From Ophiura sarsii (Eukaryota > Echinodermata > Ophiuroidea > Amphilepidida > Ophiuridae), in contig CM069447.1 in NCBI GenBank assembly GCA_035610835.1, positions 64,575,060 through 64,639,059 on the forward strand: a DNA stretch of 64,000 nucleotides, in the 5' to 3' direction. Both the position numbers and the translations under genes were made by a program. This document shows, one piece after another, positions 22,735-30,245 of the stretch; the first letter of the stretch is position 1; each line of letters starts with the position of its first letter. The notes under the pieces are model-generated. The model worked only from the letters and a program-made list of their open reading frames with translations, searched no databases and was not told the origin of the DNA.

Positions 22735-22977
22735 ATCAAGAGAAACCAGCCATCAACAATGTACCAGCCAATATCGTTCAAGGCACCGACAGTGGTGTCG
22801 CAAGTGCTACAGTGAGATGGATAGCGCCCTCAGCAAGTGATAATTCCGGTTCTGTTACATTGACAGCAACTCATAGTCCTGGCGTATCATTCATTATAGG
22901 TGTAACTGCGGTAAATTATACAGCGATGGATATGTATGGAAACGTCGCTACAGCGAGATTTAGTGTCACAATCCAAG
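22735..22977 (+). CDS. Gene B exon: HYR domain 3
   Basis: It starts exactly 423 bp after HYR 2; 243 bp, phase 1 to 1, donor GTATAT. The peptide is again QEKPAINNVPANIVQ ... VNYTAMDMYGNVATARF. The upstream intron has another worn copy of the acceptor (TTTAATTTAAAACAAGATAC, about 22,655), so exon and intron were duplicated together and part of the intron was duplicated again. Confidence 0.9.
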
Positions 22978-23545
22978 GTATATATATGCTCAAAGTGATT
23001 TTGTTTAGTCTTCTTTAACCTCAGCGTATACAGTGACAGTTAAAGTGTATACGAGTGAATGAGATGGTATGAGATGATTGGTTTATAGTAGAAGTTAGGA
23101 CATTGTACAGACAGTAGATATTTGTCTGAGGATAAGACTTCCATGTCATTGTTTATTTGATTATCATCGCAGCCAACCGGATACATGTTGGCACAATAAT
23201 ATTACAAATACACGAATTCCGAAACTCTGAAACATTTACTAAAATACAAATTACAAATCTCACTATTAGTATAATCGGTAAGCCATCGCAATCATTCTCT
23301 CATAATCTACAACGATCTTATGTATCTCATTTCCCTGTGTAAGATTACTTGTTTGTTAGTGTTGTTTGTCTCATTTTTTGTGTGGAGGATTTTAATGAAT
23401 TTTTCAAGTTTTAAATGTTCTTAAACATATAATATCATTACAAAAATAGAAAAAATAATCAATATATTTTCCAAATAAACAAAGAAAACAGAGGTTCTTT
23501 AAAATCAGTATTGTGAACATTGTTTGGTTCAGGATTTATTTTTAG
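22978..23545. other. Gene B intron
   Basis: Its first 180 bp are clearly related to the sequence after the gene C HYR exon at 63,844 (shared GATGATTGGTTTATAGTAGAAG), evidence that genes B and C are paralogues including introns. No exon is recognised. Confidence 0.6.
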
Positions 23546-23789
23546 ATTATGAAAGACCTGTTATTAGTAATATTCCAGCCAACGTCGTTCAGAATACCGT
23601 AAGTGGAGTTGCAACAGCCACAGTGAGTTGGACAGCGCCATCAGCGAGTGACAATTGTGGTTCTCTAACATTAACATTAACTCATAGCCCAGGCGAATCA
23701 TTCCCTATAGGTGGTACTTTGGTTAAAATACACTGCAATCGATCTCTCGTGGAACGTAGCTACGGAGCATTTCATTATAACAGTCCAAT
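23546..23789 (+). pseudogene. Gene B HYR domain 4 exon with one-base frameshift
   Basis: The frame is a good HYR domain through YERPVISNIPANVVQ, VSWTAPSASDNCG and FPIGGTLV, then the conserved continuation moves to another frame. Length is 244 bp against 243 in every other HYR exon, so one base seems to have been gained in the A-run at about 23,726-23,730. The would-be donor is TGTATA instead of GGTATG. It is either a decayed exon or a homopolymer sequencing error. Confidence 0.75.
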
Positions 23790-23864
23790 GTATATAGAGT
23801 TTCCCTTCTTTGTTTCCCTTTTTGTTCTATTCTGTGTCTGTTTGGTCGTTGGTGTGTGTTGTCT

Positions 23865-23902
<38 letters not shown>

Positions 23903-25710
23903 ACTTTTGCCAATTTAGAAAACTACAATGCAAGACCTTGTTCAAAGGCTAACCCCGCCCGGACGAAACGGTGATAAATTCCCAAGTCCTGTAGCCCCAG
24001 TTGGATATAGACTATCTCCACCAGTCCCCCAACGTCGGCCTCATTATCTTTTGTGCGCATGCGTTGGCCTTACAGCTTCGCGACCGTGCGCCATGTTTGG
24101 AGACTGGTGGATTCATTCTAAGTTGGATACGGACAAAACAAAAGTTAACAGTTCAAGCCTTAACTGGATTGTCCGCAGTTCTTGCGAGGGCGGTATCACA
24201 AGTGCGCAACGTTCAGTTTTTGTTCGGGGAAAAGATAGGGTCTATGTACGATGACTTTAACTACGATGTTATTTTTTCATTGGCCGTTTCTCCATGCGGG
24301 TCCCGGCATTTAGCCGGTCCCGTCTGTCTTAAAAATTGTTTCCATACGATTTTCACGTTGTATCGGAGTAACAGCCGCCGAGAATCTCAGTAGCAGGGGC
24401 CTGCCATCAGGGCTAGTTGGTAAATTTTGTGCTCTGCGCTAAATACGTAATTCATTGCTGGGTGATTATCACGCATTGGAAATTTTTTTAAGAGTTTAAC
24501 ATCGACTGTGACTGTTGGGTTGAACCAGCATTCTTCAATTTATTCCTTGGTATTATATGCCATGACTTGGATTTGGCGAGGTAAGATTGATTTTAAAATT
24601 GTACATCTTGAAATATCATTGTTTTTAGGGTTTAGTGTGTCCACTATAATTGGCATGATGCGTTCGGTCGTTTAAATATGTGATATGGTTTATTTACGTG
24701 CGTCCGGTGGTTACCTTCATCATCTGTTCATCGGAATTGTTAAATTTGTCATGGTGTGTGCGTAAAATGTGTAAAGTTTAATCTTCTTGGCACAACTTTT
24801 GCCTAGTAATCGCCTTTAAAAGTTAGTTTTAATATTGTGGTGTTTTTTGCATTAATATAAATTTGCAGAATTGTTTGTTGATTATGTTCTCTTTTTTTTT
24901 GTCTTATCGTGAAATACCTCCTGCCGAGTACAACGGCATCATGTAGCGTGAATTTGCCAGAGACATCGAATGCTTCCGCCATTTTGTTGAGGCTACCTGT
25001 ACTTCCTACCATACGTTGCAAGGGGCCTAAATCGGCGATGCTATCTTCTACAGGGAATCCAGGCGCCACTGCTTTTGTGCTAATAATTATCAGTATCATG
25101 TCCTGAAGCCCCGCTCACTTTCCTACACCATAATGTGTACCATATTGCATCCTTAGATCTATTGGTCCAATATTTTGGCGAATTGGTGTGAATATTGCAT
25201 TGTTTGTTTTTTGGTGATATGAAATTATTGTTCGTATGATAAATGAGACACTGCTCATTTGTAACCAGGGATTTCCTTGATGCGAGTCATGCGCCCGGTC
25301 GCAATATTATTTGCCGTAAACTACTTGTGAATATAGGGTGTAACTCATTCTTTATTGCGTGTACATGGCTCATTTACCCCTTGGGTCAATATCTAGTTTT
25401 CGTCCTAATTGTGCAAGATTCGATTTCCGTTCAATGCGTTGTATTTTATTTCCCCCGTGCATTCATACGTTTTTAATCGCCTAATCTTTGGTTTAATGGT
25501 GTATTTTTTTCTTTTGATATATTACACATTTTCTATAAGTGTGGTGTTGTCACATATTTAATCAATGCTGGTTGGAAGGTACACATCTGGTTATTGATTC
25601 GGGAACCTTCGTCCTTTCAATTGGCTCATTCATATTGTAATCCTTATTCATTCATGGTTTTTGAGTGGAGAGGTAATCTTCTCTGATTGATATTCTCTCT
25701 ATATTGAATA
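23790..25710. other. Non-coding stretch with a 30-base G-run, before the Polinton
   Basis: G-run at about 23,869-23,900. The 24,000-24,420 part is GC-richer and has overlapping open frames in two phases, but none resembles a known family. The rest is AT-rich. No HYR exon is found between gene B's fourth HYR exon and the Polinton insertion. Confidence 0.4.
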
Positions 25711-25715
25711 GGCCT
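25711..25715. repeat. Polinton target-site duplication, left
   Basis: GGCCT immediately before the element, matched at 47,077-47,081. The next base on each side allows a sixth matching base (GGCCTA), the size usual for Polintons. Confidence 0.8.
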
Positions 25716-26453
25716 AGTAGTTAGGTAAGTGGGGGTTCTGGACCATTTACCTTGTATACCACGGCACCAGTAATTACTACCAATACCCTCGCTTTGCTCT
25801 CTCTCAGCTTGGATTTTTTTCTTCTTCTTGTATACCAGGTACCCAGTAATTTATAACTATAAATCCAAGCTGAGAGAGAGCAAAGCGAGGGTATTGGTAG
25901 TAATTACTGGTGCCGTGGTATACAAGGTAAATGGTCCAGAACTAACTACTGCAAATACAACAAAGGGAATTTTGAGATTTCTTTTTTGGTATGATTTTTG
26001 TAGTTTTAAAATTGGTTAAGGGATTTAAAACTAAATTTATTACATTTTATGTAAATAAATATTAAATAGGTAAATAAATTTAATTTGAACTTTTTTATTT
26101 ACCTTGTATATAGAAACAAAATGTTACTAGATGACTTCAATACTTTTCATAATATTACAACACCAATTGTATTACCGTTTAAGGAAGAAAATGGTATTTT
26201 GTATGTAGTATATAAATCGAAGGACTGGGCGGTATCATTTATAAGAGGCGGAATAAGTTCATTTTATACAAAGTCTGTGTTAAAATTGAAAAAGAAATTT
26301 GGGGTTGAATTATTACGCGCTTTAAAATTAGAGCCTGAAAAGATAAAAATTAAACCAAAAAACAAAAAAGAAAAATCAAAACCAATTAGTGATGGGCCTC
26401 TTAAAAATATGGCATATAACAGGGAATCAATAGAAAATGAAATGTTAAACGAA
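25716..26453 (+). repeat. Polinton left terminal inverted repeat (about 738 bp)
   Basis: It matches 46,341-47,076 in reverse complement. It includes the terminal palindrome and a copy of the start of the polymerase gene. Identity breaks after the codons for NEMLNE. Small differences (for example IRGGISS against KKGKISL in the encoded peptide) show the two copies have diverged. Confidence 0.9.
25735..25942. repeat. Perfect 82-bp palindrome at the Polinton left end
   Basis: Arms 25,735-25,816 and 25,861-25,942 are exact reverse complements separated by 44 bases. The outer arm starts GTTCTGGACCATTTACC. After the inner arm comes TAACTACT, the terminal motif again, so the whole end looks like an inverted duplication of the terminus. 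It could fold into a long hairpin. Confidence 0.92.
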
Positions 26454-26480
26454 AATAATCCAGAACCCCCACTTGCCTAA
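26121..26480 (+). pseudogene. Duplicated N-terminal fragment of the Polinton DNA polymerase gene
   Basis: About 110 residues nearly identical to the start of the polymerase at the right end (MLLDDFNTFHNITTPIVLPF, then WAVSF and LKLKKKFGVELLRALKL), ending in an unrelated NNPEPPLA tail. The ending codons run into an internal copy of the element terminus (CCAGAACCCCCACTTGCC, about 26,459-26,476). It has no catalytic domain. It may still be expressed as a small protein carrying the N-terminal domain, but is best read as part of an extended terminal repeat. Confidence 0.85.
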
Positions 26481-26520
26481 CTACTACAAATACAACGAGG
26501 AGAATCTTTTTGTATGATTT
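26459..26520. repeat. Internal copy of the Polinton terminus
   Basis: CCAGAACCCCCACTTGCCTA followed by ACTACT reproduces the element's right terminus (one base different) inside the left end. The downstream CAAATACAAC and TATGATTTTT phrases repeat those at about 25,952-25,997. It marks where right-end sequence was pasted onto the left end. Confidence 0.85.
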
Positions 26521-26567
26521 TTATATTAATTTATTTATTTAAAAAAATTAAAAATCCTCAAATATAT

Positions 26568-27035
26568 ATGGATTTGCAAACAGCACTAGTAAACTTTAAA
26601 AAGTTTTATGGGATACCAGAGAATACAAACATTAATCTAGACTTAAAGTTTGAGGATAATGACTTGTTCGTAAAGTACAAAGAGAATTGGATACAACTAA
26701 ATTATAAAAAAAGTCCCGAAAAGTTTAAAATGAAGTCAAGTTTGGGGATTAAGTTTTCAAACAAGTTTATGGCAGAACTTATACCAACGCCACTAATTGA
26801 TTATCCAACGGGTGAATATCCTGAACTTAAAAACGACCCATCGTGCCAGTGGGTTAGCGCAAAAGCAAAGAAATGCAATAATGACCGAAGACCAAAGAAT
26901 TTATATTGTTGGAATCATAACACTCAAATACAAAACGGGGCAGAAATACCAAAACCGCTAGTTAAAGAAGAAATAACAATAACAGAAGAAATGCCAAAAA
27001 CTGAAGCAGTGGTATTAATAGTTGATGATAATTAA
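26568..27035 (+). CDS. Polinton hypothetical protein, polymerase N-domain paralogue with a Cys/His cluster
   Basis: The protein begins MDLQTALVNFKKFYGIP; an in-frame ATG at 26,514 would add a hydrophobic leader but overlaps the terminal repeat, so the later start is preferred. The first 80 residues resemble the polymerase N-terminus: LDLKFEDNDLFVKYKENWIQ against LPFKEENGILYVVYKSKDWA, and a similar SLGIKFSNKFMAEL segment. The second half carries CQWVSAKAKKCNNDRRPKNL followed by YCWNH, a C-x9-C-x10-C-x2-H arrangement like small zinc-binding motifs seen in large DNA viruses. Function is unknown; nucleic-acid or polymerase-associated binding is a guess. Confidence 0.65.
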   Translation: MDLQTALVNFKKFYGIPENTNINLDLKFEDNDLFVKYKENWIQLNYKKSPEKFKMKSSLGIKFSNKFMAELIPTPLIDYPTGEYPELKNDPSCQWVSAKAKKCNNDRRPKNLYCWNHNTQIQNGAEIPKPLVKEEITITEEMPKTEAVVLIVDDN

Positions 27036-27072
27036 AAAAATATTTGAAGATTTAAATTTACTTAGTATAACA

Positions 27073-27444
27073 ATGACCACAACTAACACAACTGAAACAA
27101 CTTATACAAACGAAAGTACAGAAACTATGTTATCGGATGAAGCGTTTGACCAACTTCTTAAAACACAATACCCAGAAACGACGAAATGGAGAGAATTAGT
27201 AATTGGTAAAATTTATAAAGTGGTATCGAAAAAGATCATTGACACAGAAAAGGGAGAATCAACGATCATAATCCTTGCCGATGGAATTCACGTATGGGCA
27301 TGTTCAGCACTAGAAAAGCGTTTAGAAGAAGATAAACATAGAGAATTTCCTTGTTACATTCGATCCAATGGTGAAATTCAAAGCAAAAAAAATAAAGCCT
27401 ATAAGTATTTCGGCTTTGATCTTGTATGGCATGTTAATAAATAA
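27073..27444 (+). CDS. Polinton hypothetical protein, possible OB-fold
   Basis: It starts MTTTNTTETTYTNESTETML, a low-complexity Thr-rich leader, followed by WRELVIGKIYKVVSKKIIDT, STIIILADGIHVWACSALEK and a YFGFDLVW end. The beta-rich pattern of a short strand, G-x-Y-x-V, a variable loop and a long strand recalls single-strand DNA-binding OB folds found in some DNA viruses, but no diagnostic residue proves this. An upstream ATG at 27,022 overlaps the previous gene by 14 bases and is less likely. Confidence 0.5.
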   Translation: MTTTNTTETTYTNESTETMLSDEAFDQLLKTQYPETTKWRELVIGKIYKVVSKKIIDTEKGESTIIILADGIHVWACSALEKRLEEDKHREFPCYIRSNGEIQSKKNKAYKYFGFDLVWHVNK

Positions 27445-27703
27445 TTAGTTAACACAAATTTTTAACAAGTTGCAAAACGAAATAAGAAATGCTAATTGTT
27501 ATAAATTGCACCAATAATTCCGTCGCAAAATGCTTTAAATTTATCTGATGTAGAGCTTATACGCTCAGATTTACTCTTTTTTTTTTTTTCTTCTTTTTTT
27601 TTGTTAATTTAATTTTGATAGTCGCTACCAGGCGAGCAACAAATAATGCTTAGAGCCAAGCTGGGTTTATTAGAATATGTTGAAGGGGTTGATGGATTTA
27701 CGT
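27445..27703. other. Polinton intergenic spacer
   Basis: AT-rich, with a T/C-rich run at about 27,571-27,602 between convergently transcribed genes. It probably holds the 3' ends of both transcripts. No further ORF. Confidence 0.5.
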
Positions 27704-28366
27704 TTAAGGGACTCCAATTTTCATAAGAGTATTCACAGCTTCTTTCTTGCCCATTTCCATCCCTTTTTTTTCGGCATCTGCACGAATTTGCTCTCTAACT
27801 TCATTATTTATTTCTTTGAATTCTGTACGCACTCTCTCGCGTATCTGATTTTTATGACCGCGATAATTCTCTCGCTCAGCCAGAATTAATTGGAATTCTT
27901 CATCGCTGATTTTATTATCTTTTAGGGCATTTGATACTAGGCCATTAATGCTGGACATCTTGGACATGGCTACATTCTTAATGCGTTCATGTTTTTCAAC
28001 TTTCTTAAGTATGATTTTACAAATTGCGGATGCTCCGACAGATGCGGCACCCATTCCGATAGATACAATTCCTAAAGGCAAAGCGATGGGAGCTCCAATC
28101 CCAGTGCCAAGCGCAGTCATACCAGCGGTGCCTGCACCAACGGCAATAACGCCAGATGTGGTGCTAGCATAGAAAAAACTATTGTATATTGATTTATATC
28201 TGCGTCTCAATCTACTTCGTGTTTCATTTTCTGATTCGAGAAAACTTTTTATTTCCGAAATTTGTCTAAGTCTAAAAGTTATTCCATTATCATTAAGTTG
28301 TTGTTGTGCAAGCTCATCTTCTAAATTTGGGTACAATGGCGGGGCTGTTGGTTTTTTACTAGGCAT
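27704..28366 (-). CDS. Polinton Gly/Ala-rich membrane protein
   Basis: A 220-residue protein. Residues 1-25 are proline-rich with PPLYP, resembling late-domain or WW-binding motifs. Residues 74-120 are a long glycine/alanine-rich hydrophobic stretch (GVIAVGAGTAGMTALGTG and PLGIVSIGMGAASVGA), probably two membrane hairpins. The rest is charged and helical (KNVAMSKMSSINGLVSNALK, ISDEEFQLILAERENY). It is the last gene of a minus-strand block with the fibre and penton-like genes, suggesting a virion or membrane role. I know no enzymatic function for it. Confidence 0.65.
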   Translation of the reverse strand: MPSKKPTAPPLYPNLEDELAQQQLNDNGITFRLRQISEIKSFLESENETRSRLRRRYKSIYNSFFYASTTSGVIAVGAGTAGMTALGTGIGAPIALPLGIVSIGMGAASVGASAICKIILKKVEKHERIKNVAMSKMSSINGLVSNALKDNKISDEEFQLILAERENYRGHKNQIRERVRTEFKEINNEVREQIRADAEKKGMEMGKKEAVNTLMKIGVP

Positions 28367-29417
28367 GATATATTATTATGAATATATTTTTAAAAATTAA
28401 TACTTCATCGTCTGTAAAATTTTCAACGTGATGATCTACGAAATGTTGAACTATTTCCCCTTTGTTGAGATTTCTGTCGTAGAGACTCACGATGCCTAAT
28501 TCCTTCATTCCCATTCTGATATAATGTAAAGAATCGAAGTTTAAATTATGTTGTCTTATTTGTTTACCATTTATCCACACATTAAGTTTATTTGCAACAC
28601 ATTGAATGGTAACATGATTAAGCTTTGTGGTGTCTACAATATGAATTATAGCATTTTCATTGCTTAACACATTATCAGTAATTGTATATTTAAAGCTATC
28701 TGCTGTCCACATCATTGTTAGATACGTAACAGACTGGGTAGTAGGGTTATAAAATGTTAAAATGGAAGTATTATTTTCCACTGGTGGTGATTCTCCAGGC
28801 CGTGCTGAAAAGAGTAGAGTCCACGGAGTTGATAAATTTGGTGTATATTCAATATGAAGTTTAGAGTTTAATTGCATAATACCCAAGTCTTTACTGGGGT
28901 TTGGTATCAAATCTATATCATAAGTTGCTGTAATAGTTTGTGGACGGTTATTAATGTACGTTTCACCGCTACCTGCATTGTCGTGTTTAATTTCAACCAG
29001 AAGTCCCCTTTCCAAATTGATATTCTTTCTCGCTCTAACAGAGAAGTATACTTTACTATCATCTTCAGGTAGTACAATATATCTCGCTAAAACATATGGT
29101 CTGGTATCATGTTCATGTTGTTCGATTCTGTCCACGTACTGTTTATTTACAGCGTCTGTTTCATCTACAGGGTTTCCAACCTCTTTGATTGCGTTGTAGT
29201 CCATTATAAGATTTCCTGTCATTGTATCACCAGCTTTGCTTAATTTTTCTGTATTAAGGCGTGATGTTAAGTCTAAAACAAAAGCAGCAGTTGCGGCATG
29301 ATGTCTTTGTCTTGGTTCAGCCAAGTTAATAATTTTGTGCTGTTCCATATCAAGGTCTTGCGATGTGGAGGTTAAGGAGGTTTGCATGGTTGTATAGTTG
29401 GGTCCATAAATGCTCAT
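28359..29417 (-). CDS. Polinton tail-fibre-like protein with a lectin-like (LamG/ConA-type) head
   Basis: 352 residues. Residues 23-43 (MEQHKIINLAEPRQRHHAAT) and 61-96 (KAGDTMTGNLIMDYNAIKEV, DETDAVNKQYVD) are two copies of the collar repeat found in phage tail fibres. Residues about 215-345 are beta-rich with NVWINGKQIRQHN, YIRMGMKELGIVSLYDRNLN and KGEIVQHF, the pattern of a concanavalin A-like/LamG_3 jelly roll (I-IYDRALS-EEI). The likely role is a vertex or surface fibre that binds host glycans; this is inferred from architecture. It overlaps the start of the downstream gene by 8 bases and is preceded by a TATATATATATT tract. Confidence 0.75.
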   Translation of the reverse strand: MSIYGPNYTTMQTSLTSTSQDLDMEQHKIINLAEPRQRHHAATAAFVLDLTSRLNTEKLSKAGDTMTGNLIMDYNAIKEVGNPVDETDAVNKQYVDRIEQHEHDTRPYVLARYIVLPEDDSKVYFSVRARKNINLERGLLVEIKHDNAGSGETYINNRPQTITATYDIDLIPNPSKDLGIMQLNSKLHIEYTPNLSTPWTLLFSARPGESPPVENNTSILTFYNPTTQSVTYLTMMWTADSFKYTITDNVLSNENAIIHIVDTTKLNHVTIQCVANKLNVWINGKQIRQHNLNFDSLHYIRMGMKELGIVSLYDRNLNKGEIVQHFVDHHVENFTDDEVLIFKNIFIIIYHA

Positions 29418-29433
29418 TGTTATATATATATTA
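29418..29433. promoter_or_regulatory. TATATATATATT tract before the fibre gene
   Basis: A run of TATATA sits directly upstream of the fibre ATG, within the 16-base gap to the penton-like gene. Similar tracts precede most Polinton ORFs. Confidence 0.45.
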
Positions 29434-30132
29434 TTATATACTTTTTATTTCAAGATTTAAATCGATTGGCAGTAAATTATTGTCTAGCTTGTGTGTCACT
29501 CCGTTTCCCCATTCTACTTTAAAATCAAAATCAAGCTCATTTATATCCCCTGAGTTCAGTGAAATATAATCGGGATTATCAAAATTAAATGTGGAATGTT
29601 GTCCAAAGGGCTCTGGTGATATTGGAATGATTTCTAACAGTTGAGATCCTCTTAGATTTTGATTTAGATTATGGTAATTACCCGTTGTCGATAATTGCTT
29701 TAAATATATAAGTATTCTTTTAGGTGCAAGTTCTACCGGACGATCCCCTACGTAATCCTCATTAATCCAGCTAGATCCATCGATACCTAACGCATATCTA
29801 ACTGGGTCCGGCAACCAAAGTTCAATGTTTGGAGGTAAAGTTATATCCACGAGACCACTTTCAGGATTAACTGTTATACTTAAGTTTTCAATTCCATCCA
29901 TAATAATTTTAGTAAGATGATTAAAATTGTAAAACCCTGGCTCAATCGGTAGTTCCTGTGATTCCTGTTCATTTCTTCCCCATCTAACCGTTGTTTTTTC
30001 ATAGATATTATACCATCCAGACCACACTGTAATTCTTTTAATTGCAATTTTCATATCTCCACTTTGGTTGCAGAGGGGTATATTAAAAGTAAATGGTTTG
30101 CCTTTACTCGCGTTAGTAATTCTCACAATCAT
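29434..30132 (-). CDS. Polinton minor capsid (penton-like) protein
   Basis: 232 residues, almost entirely beta-strand in pattern. LPIEPGFYNFNHLTKIIMDG, LPDPVRYALGID, RILIYLKQLSTTGNY, SQLLEIIPISPEPFGQ, PDYISLNSGDINELDF and LPIDLNLEIK match the order of strands in the single jelly-roll minor capsid protein of Polintons and adintoviruses (strand with R-IYLxx, LLxxIP, then Y-xL---I--I-F-----G). It would form the pentameric vertex. It sits beside the fibre gene, as expected for proteins that meet at the vertex. Assigned from pattern and context rather than an exact motif. Confidence 0.68.
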   Translation of the reverse strand: MIVRITNASKGKPFTFNIPLCNQSGDMKIAIKRITVWSGWYNIYEKTTVRWGRNEQESQELPIEPGFYNFNHLTKIIMDGIENLSITVNPESGLVDITLPPNIELWLPDPVRYALGIDGSSWINEDYVGDRPVELAPKRILIYLKQLSTTGNYHNLNQNLRGSQLLEIIPISPEPFGQHSTFNFDNPDYISLNSGDINELDFDFKVEWGNGVTHKLDNNLLPIDLNLEIKSI

Positions 30133-30245
30133 TATAATTAATATATATTATAAATATATAAAATTGATTGTGCTAATTTAAAAGACGTGCCTTTACAGAT
30201 GTTATTTATTGTAATTTTCATATTTTATATTATATATTTATAATA
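30133..30245. promoter_or_regulatory. Divergent promoter region of penton-like and 490-residue genes
   Basis: A 113-bp gap between divergent ATGs with TATATATTATAAATATATAA on the left and TATTATATATTTATAATA against the right ATG, consistent with back-to-back TATA-type late promoters. Confidence 0.5.

Noticed and set aside
24001..24393. 130-residue open frame before the Polinton
   Set aside because: It overlaps another long frame, has no recognised motif and no splice or start context.
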